37,829 bases of DNA from Planctomycetaceae bacterium (GTDB lineage Bacteria > Planctomycetota > Planctomycetia > Pirellulales > PNKZ01), in assembly GCA_016793115.1 (NCBI GenBank), contig JAEUIN010000267.1:1-37829 (forward strand), written 5' to 3'. The position numbers were made by a program, and so were the translations under genes. The notes below the pieces were generated by a model, which was not told where the DNA came from, searched no databases, and worked only from the letters and a program-made list of their open reading frames with translations. Positions 23,800 through 31,950 of the stretch are shown in pieces. Positions within the stretch are counted from its first letter, which is position 1. Every line of letters begins with the position of its first letter.

Positions 23800-26538
23800 A
23801 TGGCCGAATCTCGCAAAGTGGTACGCAAACTCGACAACCCGTCGCTCGCCGATTTCGACGAGCAGTGGTGGCCGATTACGCTGCTGCTGTTCATTTCCGC
23901 CGGGGCGTTGGCAGGGTACGTCTATACGAACCCGGGGAGCGATTTCACCACCGAAGTTTGGTATCGCAATGCCTGGAACCAAATCTATTCGATCGGCGCG
24001 CTGGCTGCGCTGCTTGTGATCGGTCTCGCATTTTTGCGAGGTAGTGCGAACCGCCGGCTGCAGCTCGGGGTGTTTTTGAGCTTAGTGTTTCACCTCGCTT
24101 TGATTTACGGTTCGCGCCAGTATTACCTGACCTACATCGAGCCGGCCACGCCGGCAAACGCCGATTCGCCCGACGACGGCGGCGTCAAGGTCGTGATTCC
24201 GGATTACATCCCGCCCGAACAGGAAGGAGAAGCGTCGCCCGAGATCACGTGGCCGGTGGAAGCCGAACCGACGCAGGAGAAACAAGTCGAAATCGCGCCT
24301 AAGCCGCCGGAACTCGTCAAGGCGGAAAAGCAAGCGGTCGAGCAACCAGAAACGAAACGCGATCCCCAGCCGAAGCCGCTGGAGATGGCGAAAGCGGAAC
24401 TGACCGAGCCGCGACAAATCGAACCGCTTCCCAAATTGGAATTGACGCGCAATACGGTCGCCGAGCCGTTGCCCACGGAGACCGCCCCTCAACCGCAATT
24501 CAACCGGACGACGCAGGCGAAATCGACTGAATCAAGTTTGGCGGACGCGGCGCGTCGCGAGATGGAATCTCAAACGGCCGAGCGGCCGGAACTCCGGGAT
24601 CCTCGGCCTCAAACTCGTACGCCGTCGCCGGCGACACTCGCCGAACCGACTCGCTACGAAGTTGAAAATCAGCTTGCCCTGAACGACGTTAAGGCGTCGC
24701 GCGATCGTAAACTTAATGAATTGGCGCTGCCGACGACTGAAGCCGCACCGCGGGCGGAGCCTGCCGCGGCTGCGGCCGCCGCGTCGGAGTTACCCCGCGA
24801 TGCGGCCACCGTGAGCACCGCGACCGCGAACGCTCCCGCCCTTCCCGCGCCGAGTCCCACACTCTCACCGCAGATAAGTCCGGCGCTGTCGCGACAATCA
24901 GGGGCGACCGCGGCGATGATGCTGTCGCGCGCCGATTCGCCGCAACCGAGCGACTTCGCCTCGCTGCAGCCGACGCAGAACATGGCCAAGCAGTCGAATT
25001 ACGGCGCTTTGACCGACGGCTTCGAAAGCATTCCCGTCGAAACGACCGCTCCTCCCACCGCCGCTCCGGCGACGATCTCCGGCGGCGGGTCGCAAGCTTC
25101 GCTCGCCGGCGCGGCCCAACGCGGCGAACGCGGCGCACCGGCGGTGCTGTCGGCCGATGGTCTCCCGTCTCCTGCGGAGATCGGCGTAGGTTCCGGCGCG
25201 GCGAGCGGTAGTCCGTTCGTCGGGCCGCGACGTGCCGAGACCGCCGGCGACGGTCAGCCGGGCGAGATGGCGGCGTTGACGCCGACGTCGAGGCCGGGGC
25301 GCGGTCGAACGACCGGCACGGTGACGCTCGGCGTCGAGCAAGTACCGATGCTCGGTCGCACCGGAGTCGCCGGCCCGACGACTCAGCCCGGCAATTCCAT
25401 AAACGGCGAAGCGGGTGATGCGCGCGCGACGACGGTCGGAATCGGCCGCGGCGTCGGCGAGCGAATGGGTAATCAACTTGGCCCGGCGACGCTCATCGCT
25501 CCGTCGGGCGGCGGTCGACCGGGCGGAATGGGAACCGGCGCAGCAGCGGGTTCGGCGACCGGGGCGGGCTTCGCCGTCGTCGGAAGCGCTGGGGCCGGCG
25601 GAGGACCGGCGGCCGGTGCGACGCCGGGCAAGGGCGGAAGTCTTCCCGGTAGTAGGCCGGCTGCCGCCGCAGGAGCGTCGGCGGCGATCTCGCGTCGGGA
25701 TTCGGAAGAGCTTGCCGGAGCGGTCGCCGGCAGCATGGACGGTTTCGACGGCGCGTCACGACCGCGGATGAAAAAGTCGGACGGACAGCGCGATCGTCAC
25801 GGTAACTTGCTCGGCTCGGCCAACGATCTCATCGTCGACGGCCAGATGATCGGCGAGAAGATCGTGATCATCGCCTTTTACAATGACGAAGAAATCGAAG
25901 GTACGCCCCTCATTTCGGCGCTTGGCGCGAAAGGTTACGTCGTCGAGCGGCTCACGGCTGCCTTGCCGCCGATCGAAGAATTCGCCCGCAAACTCGACGG
26001 GGCGCGTCAGCTTTGGCTCATTTCGTCCGACGTCAATCGGCTGCCGGCCGAATATCTCCGCGAACTGGTCGAGCGTTGGCGCACCGGTCGGCTTGCACTT
26101 TGTCTTATGGCCGACAACGCGCCGTTCACGGCCGAAGCGACGGCGGTGTTGAGCGTAATTGCTCCAGGAACGACGATTACCGGCGATTATCTCGGCGAGC
26201 AAAAATTGCATGCCCGTGAAAACGGCGGCGTCGGCTTCGACCCCGCTCAGCCGCTATTCCACAACGTGGAAACGCTCTTCGAGGGAACGACGATCAGTGG
26301 TATCAGCAGCCGCTATCTCACAACCGTCTGCTACGCGTCCAACGGACTACCGCTAATCGGTATTTATCAACAGCAGGGATCCAGCCGTTTGATCGTGCAT
26401 TGCGGATTCACGAGCCTTTACCAGCGATTCTGGGACGACGCCGGCGTAAGCCGATTTGCCGTAAACGTCGCCGGGTGGCTGAGCGAAGTCGATCGAAAAC
26501 GTCCGACGGTAAAAATCGTACCGACGCCGTCCCGCTGA
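23800..26538 (+). CDS. TonB/TolA-position protein with long disordered linker and C-terminal GATase-like domain
   Basis: This 912-residue protein has three predicted membrane helices (about 26-42, 62-79, 87-104). The third, LGVFLSLVFHLALIYG, contains Ser94 and His98 in the SxxxH spacing used by TonB to couple to ExbB/ExbD. A linker of about 550 residues follows, first P/E/K-rich (about 120-230), then A/P/G-rich, and probably disordered and periplasmic. From about residue 686 a folded alpha/beta domain starts (EKIVIIAFYNDEEIEGTPLI), resembling class I glutamine amidotransferase/ThuA-like folds, with no obvious catalytic triad. ATG 23800 is supported by GGAG at 23788-23791. Gene order and SxxxH suggest the energy transducer of this operon (inference). 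A classical TonB C-terminal domain is not visible. Confidence 0.8.
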   Translation: MAESRKVVRKLDNPSLADFDEQWWPITLLLFISAGALAGYVYTNPGSDFTTEVWYRNAWNQIYSIGALAALLVIGLAFLRGSANRRLQLGVFLSLVFHLALIYGSRQYYLTYIEPATPANADSPDDGGVKVVIPDYIPPEQEGEASPEITWPVEAEPTQEKQVEIAPKPPELVKAEKQAVEQPETKRDPQPKPLEMAKAELTEPRQIEPLPKLELTRNTVAEPLPTETAPQPQFNRTTQAKSTESSLADAARREMESQTAERPELRDPRPQTRTPSPATLAEPTRYEVENQLALNDVKASRDRKLNELALPTTEAAPRAEPAAAAAAASELPRDAATVSTATANAPALPAPSPTLSPQISPALSRQSGATAAMMLSRADSPQPSDFASLQPTQNMAKQSNYGALTDGFESIPVETTAPPTAAPATISGGGSQASLAGAAQRGERGAPAVLSADGLPSPAEIGVGSGAASGSPFVGPRRAETAGDGQPGEMAALTPTSRPGRGRTTGTVTLGVEQVPMLGRTGVAGPTTQPGNSINGEAGDARATTVGIGRGVGERMGNQLGPATLIAPSGGGRPGGMGTGAAAGSATGAGFAVVGSAGAGGGPAAGATPGKGGSLPGSRPAAAAGASAAISRRDSEELAGAVAGSMDGFDGASRPRMKKSDGQRDRHGNLLGSANDLIVDGQMIGEKIVIIAFYNDEEIEGTPLISALGAKGYVVERLTAALPPIEEFARKLDGARQLWLISSDVNRLPAEYLRELVERWRTGRLALCLMADNAPFTAEATAVLSVIAPGTTITGDYLGEQKLHARENGGVGFDPAQPLFHNVETLFEGTTISGISSRYLTTVCYASNGLPLIGIYQQQGSSRLIVHCGFTSLYQRFWDDAGVSRFAVNVAGWLSEVDRKRPTVKIVPTPSR

Positions 26539-26572
26539 GCAAAGTTGCAGTGCAACGTGCTTCGGCCGCTTG

Positions 26573-26619
26573 GCTCCGGTGCCCAGGTTGCCCCGGGGCA
26601 CGAAGTCCGGGGCCGGAGC
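26573..26619. terminator. possible bidirectional terminator between convergent genes
   Basis: GCTCCGG (26573-26579) pairs with CCGGAGC (26613-26619), enclosing the perfect palindrome TGCCCCGGGGCA (26589-26600). A further odd palindrome, GTTGCA-G-TGCAAC, lies just upstream (26544-26556). The gap separates the convergent ends of the TonB-like gene and a minus-strand gene. No U-tract is present, so activity is uncertain. Confidence 0.4.
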
Positions 26620-26632
26620 AACGTCGTGCCGT

Positions 26633-26956
26633 TTACCAGCCCATTACCATGTTCGATTCGATCACTTTGCGGGCTCGTTCCAGATCGGTGCCCGTCTCAT
26701 GCATGTAGAGACGAATGGCATGCACTTTGTCGCCGTGTGCCTTGTGCAGGCAATCACGAGCGGTGTGGCACATGTCACTGGTGTTCGTAATGCCCAATGC
26801 GCCTTTTGAGATGACCCATGTATCACGCGGGCGCTTTGTAATGCGGAGCGGCTTCTCGTTGGGGTAGCAGTCGTGCACGACCACGGCGGCGGCGTCCTGG
26901 TCGGCGGCCCACGTGATGATAATGTGCGACTCGGTTTCGATTTCGAACAGCGGCAT
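26633..26956 (-). CDS. hypothetical protein, 107 residues
   Basis: This is a small soluble protein of mixed beta/alpha character with no signal peptide. It starts MPLFEIETESHIIITWAAD and contains DAAAVVVHDCYPNE, THIS-independent His/Cys residues near the middle (DMCHTARDCLHKAH) and a C-terminal helix. A strong ribosome-binding stretch (GAGGAAAGGGGG) precedes the ATG, which supports it being expressed. The two cysteines and nearby histidines could bind a metal, but this is a guess. I do not recognise the family. The next minus-strand gene lies 165 bases upstream, so co-transcription is possible. Confidence 0.65.
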   Translation of the reverse strand: MPLFEIETESHIIITWAADQDAAAVVVHDCYPNEKPLRITKRPRDTWVISKGALGITNTSDMCHTARDCLHKAHGDKVHAIRLYMHETGTDLERARKVIESNMVMGW

Positions 26957-27121
26957 GGTTCGACCCCCTTTCCTCGAGATGAACAGAAGGGCTGCTTCTT
27001 CGGCTGATCGTAAGCCTGCGGGAGACGTTCGTCAAACAATTCCCGTCGTGATAACAAGCCGCGAGTGGAAAGTGCACGCACCTTTTCGGCGAACACGCCG
27101 AGGCTTGCCGCGCAAGCGGAC

Positions 27122-27922
27122 TTAGCCGATTGTATTCGCCTCGTAACGTGCGGGTACAGCGGTTTGTCGGTCGGGCGATGTTCGCACCGCTTGCAATCCG
27201 AGGACCGTGCCATAAATCTGCGTCCTCGACCAAGCGGCCGGACGATCTTCGCCCGTCAGGGCGATGAGCGCCTCGTAGAGTTCGTTCATCGCTTGTAGGT
27301 CGTCGGGCGTGTCGACGGTCAGGCGAAGCTCCGGCCTGAGGTCGCGCCAGGTCGGAGGAAGCCAAACGACGCGCTGCGGGCCGCGCTCGTTGCGCAAATA
27401 GGGGGTCACATGCTCACGGTCGTAGACGCTCACGTCGGCGGCCAACTGCACCGCTCTGAGCGCACCGACTTGCATCGCTTCCGGCACCAGCGGCGAAAGC
27501 GCTTCGGCGACGCCGGTATAGCATGCCCCGCCGGAAAGGTGGGTGTCGACGAGTTCGGCCAGACGTTCCGGACAATAAAGCGGGTTGTCCGCCGTGGCGC
27601 GCACAATCGTGTCGTCGGAACGCAAATCTGCGGTGGCGCCCAGGTACCTGCTTAGCACATCGTCCTCGGGGCCACGGACGCAGCCCACTCCAAATCGGAG
27701 CGTCGCCGCGGCGATCGGGTCGTCTGCGGCGAGGCGGCTCGTCGCCACGACGAGTTGCCACTTGCAATGCGGGATTCGCCCCCGTCCGACAACGAGCGCG
27801 GCGGATAGTCGCTCTAAGCATCGCTCGAGCAAGGTTCTTCCCGCAATTTGAGCCAATGTCTTACCGGGACGCCGGGCCGAGCCCATCCGAGCCTGCAAGA
27901 TGATTCTGACGGTTCGCGACAT
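27122..27922 (-). CDS. SpsF-like nucleotidyltransferase (cytidylyltransferase family)
   Basis: This protein of about 266 residues opens with VRIILQARMGSARRPGKTL, the nucleotide-binding signature of the SpsF/CMP-KDO synthetase-like family. It also has VATSRLAADDPI, the acidic GPEDDVLSRYLGA and TADNPLYCPERL, where the aspartate is expected to bind the metal. Members activate sugars for surface polysaccharides or capsules; the sugar here is unknown. I prefer ATG 27922, since it places the conserved strand right at the N-terminus; GTG 27952 would add ten residues. It is divergent from the kinase gene. No other polysaccharide gene sits beside it, so its pathway cannot be told from context. Confidence 0.82.
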   Translation of the reverse strand: MSRTVRIILQARMGSARRPGKTLAQIAGRTLLERCLERLSAALVVGRGRIPHCKWQLVVATSRLAADDPIAAATLRFGVGCVRGPEDDVLSRYLGATADLRSDDTIVRATADNPLYCPERLAELVDTHLSGGACYTGVAEALSPLVPEAMQVGALRAVQLAADVSVYDREHVTPYLRNERGPQRVVWLPPTWRDLRPELRLTVDTPDDLQAMNELYEALIALTGEDRPAAWSRTQIYGTVLGLQAVRTSPDRQTAVPARYEANTIG

Positions 27923-28108
27923 ATGACAGATCTTGTGCGCCGGGGGCATCACTCGGCCAATCGAGGCCGATAAGGGCGCGGAGTATAGGCCTGTCGCGCC
28001 GGCGGACCTAGAGGAGTCGGCGGCCGACGACGGTGTGCAGATTCAGCCGTAAAACTCCTGAAAATCATCGGTTTTCGCTAGATTAGGAATCTCTCGGAAA
28101 AGCAGATT

Positions 28109-28126
28109 CCCTACTTATTTGTAGGG
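28109..28126. promoter_or_regulatory. perfect inverted repeat upstream of the kinase gene
   Basis: CCCTAC and GTAGGG flank the 6-base spacer TTATTT, forming an exact 6-bp inverted repeat 52 bases before the kinase start. This could be a dimeric regulator site or a small leader hairpin; sequence alone cannot decide. The divergent gap (27923-28178) is relatively A/T-rich near it, fitting a promoter region, but I see no sure -35/-10 pair. Confidence 0.3.
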
Positions 28127-28178
28127 GGTGGCGCGGTACGATGGAACGAACTCACTTTCGCGGCGACGTTCCAGAACA

Positions 28179-30662
28179 ATGACGCTATCGCTTAACGAAT
28201 TCGGCAAGACGCTGACGACACTCGGCCTGCTCACTGCGGCCGAGTTGAAGACGGCATGGGACGCAATCCCGCAGACCGAGCGGCCGCGCGACGCCGACGC
28301 TTTCGGCAAGCAACTTATCGCCTTAGGTAAACTCACTTCGCTGCAAGCCGCACGCGTGCTGGCCGGACAGGGTGAGTCGCTCGTCATGGGCGAATATCTA
28401 TTACTTGCGGAGATCGGCGCGGGCGGGATGGGAAACGTTTACCGCGCTCGGCACCGACGCATGGATCGTATCGTCGCCCTCAAGGTGATTTCCGCCGGCG
28501 CGATGAAAGATGAAGCCGCCGTAAAGCGGTTTCAGCGCGAGGTGCAAGCGGCGGCGAAACTTTCGCACCCGAATATCGTCACGGCCTACGACGCCGGAGA
28601 GGCGAACAAGCAACACTATCTCGTAATGCAGTATGTCGACGGCGGCGACTTGTTTGAATTAGTGCGTCGCGACGGGCCGCTCCCCGTCGACCGCGCTTTG
28701 GGCTTCATCATTCAGGCGGCTCGCGGGTTGGAATACGCGCATGCCGAAGGGATCGTTCATCGCGATATTAAGCCGGCCAACTTGCTAGTCGACAAAAAAG
28801 GCACGGTCCGCATTCTCGATATGGGGCTGGCGCGTTTCGACGACGGCTCCGACGGTCTGACCACGACCGAGCAAGTCATGGGCACCGTCGACTACATGAG
28901 TCCTGAGCAAGCCACGGATTCTTCGCGCATCGACGGCCGTACCGACACCTACGCCCTCGGCTGCACGCTGTGGTATTTGCTCACCGGCAAGAAACTCTAC
29001 CAGGGAGATTCCGTCGTCAGCCGGATCATGGCGCATCGGGAAGCGCCGCTGCCGTCGCTCATGGAAGTTCGCGACGACGCGCCTTGGGCGCTCGAGCAGG
29101 CGCTGCACAAGATGATCGCCAAGAGTCCGCAAGATCGCTGGCAGTCGATGGCGGAAGTCATCGACGCGCTGGAGTCTTGCCGATCGCAAAGTTCCGGCGT
29201 TGCCATGGGGTCGTCGGTTCTCACCGACAAAGATTTTGCTTCCTTTCTGCAGGGGATGGGAAGCATGGCCGGCTCGTCGACGCTCGGAAAACGGGGCGCC
29301 CCGTCGAAAATCGGCGGCAAATCCGGTTCGAAGATCGACGCCAAATCCGGTTCGGCCTCGAAGGTGGCGACCAAATCCAAGACCCCATCTACGACGGATA
29401 CCGACGCCGTTCTACGCGCAGAGGCGACCACTCAGCCGGCACCGCCGAAATTGCCGCGGGCGAAAGCGCTCGGCAGCGCCTTTCCCTCGACTCAATCGGC
29501 GGCCGAAGCGGCGGCGCTCGACGAAGTCATCGCCGACGACGGTGCCGGCGACCCGCTCGGCCGTCGCCTGTCGCTCAAATGGATCGGCGCGACTTCCGCG
29601 CTTGTCGCCGCTTGTGCGCTTGCCGCATTTTTGACTCTCCGCAACGACGAGCCTGAGGCCGACGCCGAGACCGCGCCGATAGCGGCGGCCAAAGTCAAGC
29701 CCGCATTCGCTAAAGCGCCTTTCGACGCCGCGACCGCATCGCGGTTGCAAAAAGAATGGGCCGCCTATCTCGCTCTGCCGGTGGAGCAGGCGAACTCCGC
29801 CGGCTTGAAAATGCGCGTCGTTCCTCCGGGCGAATATATGATGGGAAGTCCGCCCGAGGAGATCGCGTCCGTGTTGGGACAGATGAATAATCCAAGCGAT
29901 GAGGCTAAGGAACGGATCGGCGGCGAAAAACTGCATCGCGTCGTGATTTCCACGCCGATGCTTGTTGCGACGACGGAAACGACGATCGGTCAGTTCCGCA
30001 AATTCGTCGAATCCGAAAAGTATGTGACGCTCAAGGAGCAGGAGATCCTCGAACGCAATCAGAATTGGAGCACTTGGCAAAAGCCGGTCGCCTCCTTTAC
30101 CGACGACTCCCCCGTCACCGAACTCAGTTGGCAAGATTCGGTGATGTTTTGTAATTGGCTGAGTCAACGCGAAAACTTAAAGGCCGCCTACACGTTTCAT
30201 CTCACGCTCGGTTGGATGCTTGAGGGGGGCGACGGATATCGACTGCCGACCGAAGCGCAGTGGGAATACGCATGTCGCGCGGGCACGACGACTAAATACT
30301 TCTGCGCCGACGATCCGACGACCGTGCGCGAACATATCTGGTATTCCGGCAACAATCCCAATCGCTATCCGGCGGTCGGTTCCAAGCAGCCGAACGCGTT
30401 CGGGCTGTTCGATATGCTGGGCGGGGTGCAAGAATGGTGCAACGACGCGTATCACGCCAACTGGTACGCCATTTCGCCCACGATCGATCCGGAAGCACCC
30501 GGCGACGGCGATCGCGTCGTTCGCGGCGGTCACCGCACCGCTCAGATGAACGATATCCGCTCGGCGCGACGCGGGAAGGAATGGTCGCGTAACAAGAACT
30601 CAAGTCTAGGCTTTCGCGTCTTTCGGGTCTTTCACATTCCCGGACTCTACGAAGCGTCATAG
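28179..30662 (+). CDS. membrane Ser/Thr protein kinase with FGE-sulfatase-like C-terminal domain
   Basis: This 827-residue protein has an N-terminal helical region, then a Hanks-type kinase: glycine loop IGAGGMGNVY, Lys102, HRDIKPANLL (Asp196) and DMG in place of DFG (Asp214). A low-complexity Lys/Ser/Ala linker (about 365-460) leads to one membrane helix (about 468-488). The C-terminal domain (about 540-820) matches the formylglycine-generating-enzyme/SUMF1 fold: PPGEYMMGSPPEE, LPTEAQWEYACRAG, LGGVQEWCND and a final GFRVFR. The FGE active-site cysteines are absent (GGHRTAQMNDIRSARRG region), so it should not activate sulfatases; a sensing or ligand-binding role is more likely (inference). 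ATG 28179 keeps the usual N-terminus; GTG 28128 has no proper ribosome site. Confidence 0.9.
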   Translation: MTLSLNEFGKTLTTLGLLTAAELKTAWDAIPQTERPRDADAFGKQLIALGKLTSLQAARVLAGQGESLVMGEYLLLAEIGAGGMGNVYRARHRRMDRIVALKVISAGAMKDEAAVKRFQREVQAAAKLSHPNIVTAYDAGEANKQHYLVMQYVDGGDLFELVRRDGPLPVDRALGFIIQAARGLEYAHAEGIVHRDIKPANLLVDKKGTVRILDMGLARFDDGSDGLTTTEQVMGTVDYMSPEQATDSSRIDGRTDTYALGCTLWYLLTGKKLYQGDSVVSRIMAHREAPLPSLMEVRDDAPWALEQALHKMIAKSPQDRWQSMAEVIDALESCRSQSSGVAMGSSVLTDKDFASFLQGMGSMAGSSTLGKRGAPSKIGGKSGSKIDAKSGSASKVATKSKTPSTTDTDAVLRAEATTQPAPPKLPRAKALGSAFPSTQSAAEAAALDEVIADDGAGDPLGRRLSLKWIGATSALVAACALAAFLTLRNDEPEADAETAPIAAAKVKPAFAKAPFDAATASRLQKEWAAYLALPVEQANSAGLKMRVVPPGEYMMGSPPEEIASVLGQMNNPSDEAKERIGGEKLHRVVISTPMLVATTETTIGQFRKFVESEKYVTLKEQEILERNQNWSTWQKPVASFTDDSPVTELSWQDSVMFCNWLSQRENLKAAYTFHLTLGWMLEGGDGYRLPTEAQWEYACRAGTTTKYFCADDPTTVREHIWYSGNNPNRYPAVGSKQPNAFGLFDMLGGVQEWCNDAYHANWYAISPTIDPEAPGDGDRVVRGGHRTAQMNDIRSARRGKEWSRNKNSSLGFRVFRVFHIPGLYEAS

Positions 30663-30671
30663 CGGGCTGCG

Positions 30672-31091
30672 CTACTTCTCGCGATCGTACGCCGCGCGCT
30701 CGAAGGGGTTGTCCCAGTACGGGTTCTTACCGCGCAGCCAAAGCCAAATCGCGGCCGCGAAATACGCAGGCAGAAAAAACGGCCCCCAGCGTCGATACTG
30801 CGCGACGTGCACATGTTCATGATCGCGCGAGCGGGCCAGACACTCTAAGTCTTGGCCGAGGATTACGTGCCCGAGCGTCATCGCCGAGCAACCGCCCGCA
30901 AGCACGAAGCGGCTTTGTAATAACCGAGTCACCCAACCGCCGTAGGCTTCTATCGCACCGCGAACAAGCCGAATCCGTGCACCGGAAGGCAGGGAAATCA
31001 AGATGACCAACATGCCGACGGATGTGGTCGGCGAGGCCCAAAGATAGCCCGCCGCGAGCAAAGCCGCGGAAAAGAAACGAGGCGGCGACAT
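30672..31091 (-). CDS. small membrane protein with HExxH motif
   Basis: This 139-residue protein has hydrophobic segments at the N-terminus (about 5-35) and near 104-119. Between them lies DHEHVHVAQY, a metalloprotease-like HExxH (His91, Glu92, His95), followed by NPYWDNPFERAAY where Glu131 could be a third zinc ligand. The layout, with a glutamate in an NPFERAA segment after the HExxH helix, recalls compact zincin-like domains such as DUF4157. Whether it is a protease is unknown. It converges on the kinase gene, the two stops being 9 bases apart. Confidence 0.7.
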   Translation of the reverse strand: MSPPRFFSAALLAAGYLWASPTTSVGMLVILISLPSGARIRLVRGAIEAYGGWVTRLLQSRFVLAGGCSAMTLGHVILGQDLECLARSRDHEHVHVAQYRRWGPFFLPAYFAAAIWLWLRGKNPYWDNPFERAAYDREK

Positions 31092-31155
31092 GAACGATCG
31101 GCTGCTGAAAAAGCGATTTTACTTAGCTCAGCATAGTCAATTTGCCGTGCGGCGC

Positions 31156-31193
31156 AAAAAAAGCGTCGGGCCGCGCAGTCGCGGCCCGACGCT
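31156..31193 (-). terminator. strong intrinsic terminator for the EF-hand gene
   Basis: A perfect 14-bp stem (AGCGTCGGGCCGCG at 31162-31175 and its exact complement at 31180-31193) closes a 4-base loop. On the minus strand it is followed by a run of T (seven A on the plus strand, 31156-31162). This is a textbook rho-independent terminator for minus-strand transcription, about 80 bases after the EF-hand gene's stop. Confidence 0.92.
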
Positions 31194-31276
31194 CATCAGC
31201 GTACACCTTCACCAAATGCTTCGGCACGCGTCCGGTCGTCCGGTCCGAGTGCCTACGGCATCGTTGCGTGGCGAAC

Positions 31277-31564
31277 TTACTTGCTCTTCGGCTTCTTCGG
31301 GCCGGCCTTGAATTCGTCGAGGCTCAGCTTGCCGTCTTTGTTCGTGTCCTTACGGGCGAACATGGCCTTGGCCTTGTCGGCCATTTCGCCGGTCTTCTTG
31401 CCGACGAGTTCGGCTTCGGTCAATGAGCCGTCGCCGTCTTTGTCCATCTTCTTGAAAGCGGCTTCCGGATCCGGCTTCTTCTTCTCTTCCTTGGCGGCGA
31501 ACGACGGGGCGGCGACGCCCAGAGCCACGGCGGCGACCGTCAACAGGGTGAACAACTTACGCAT
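31277..31564 (-). CDS. secreted EF-hand calcium-binding protein
   Basis: This 95-residue protein has a signal peptide (MRKLFTLLTVAAVALGVAAP, cleavage plausible near Ala23) and two canonical 12-residue EF-hand loops: Asp41-Glu52 (DKDGDGSLTEAE) and Asp73-Glu84 (DTNKDGKLSLDE). Both ends of the mature protein are lysine-rich. It should bind calcium outside the cytoplasmic membrane. GGGAGAG just before the ATG is a good ribosome site. It is transcribed alone, ending at the strong terminator at 31156-31193. Small secreted EF-hand proteins are common in this group; the role of this one is unknown. Confidence 0.92.
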   Translation of the reverse strand: MRKLFTLLTVAAVALGVAAPSFAAKEEKKKPDPEAAFKKMDKDGDGSLTEAELVGKKTGEMADKAKAMFARKDTNKDGKLSLDEFKAGPKKPKSK

Positions 31565-31950
31565 GAAACTCTCCCACAGGATGAAACGGAGAAAACGGAA
31601 GGTTTGGTTAAACGAACGCGTTCAATCGGGCGAGACACACCGACGCAGGGCGGAGCCGAAATCGTGGTGGAGCCCGATAATTAAGGCATTCGCTTGATTT
31701 CCACTTATTTCGACGCGCCCCCCGAATCTTTTATTTTTGGAGAACTCAACGAAATATCGGCCGCGCTCAAAACGTCAACGGCTCGCGTCGTCACCATGCC
31801 CGAAGCCGCTCAGTTTAAACAGGTTAGCGATTGTCGGTCGGCGTCTAGCCTCGCAACCGTCGTCGGAATACTATGCCGGTTCGCACCGCCCAACTCCGGA
31901 CCTGTCCCTCGGCTACGCTTGTCCGGCCTGGATTTTATGGAGTTTGCCCC
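31565..31950. other. 386-bp divergent intergenic region
   Basis: This separates the EF-hand gene (minus) from the first sulfatase (plus), so both promoters should lie here. An A/T-rich patch (about 31676-31760) contrasts with the GC-rich surroundings and is the best candidate promoter area, but I could not pick a convincing -35/-10 pair. A plus-strand frame through it (31694-32098) looks spurious because it runs into the sulfatase gene in another frame. Confidence 0.4.

Noticed and set aside
28179..30662. The kinase's C-terminal domain as the enzyme that makes formylglycine in the nearby sulfatases
   Set aside because: The active-site cysteines of FGE are missing, and the domain follows a membrane helix in a kinase.
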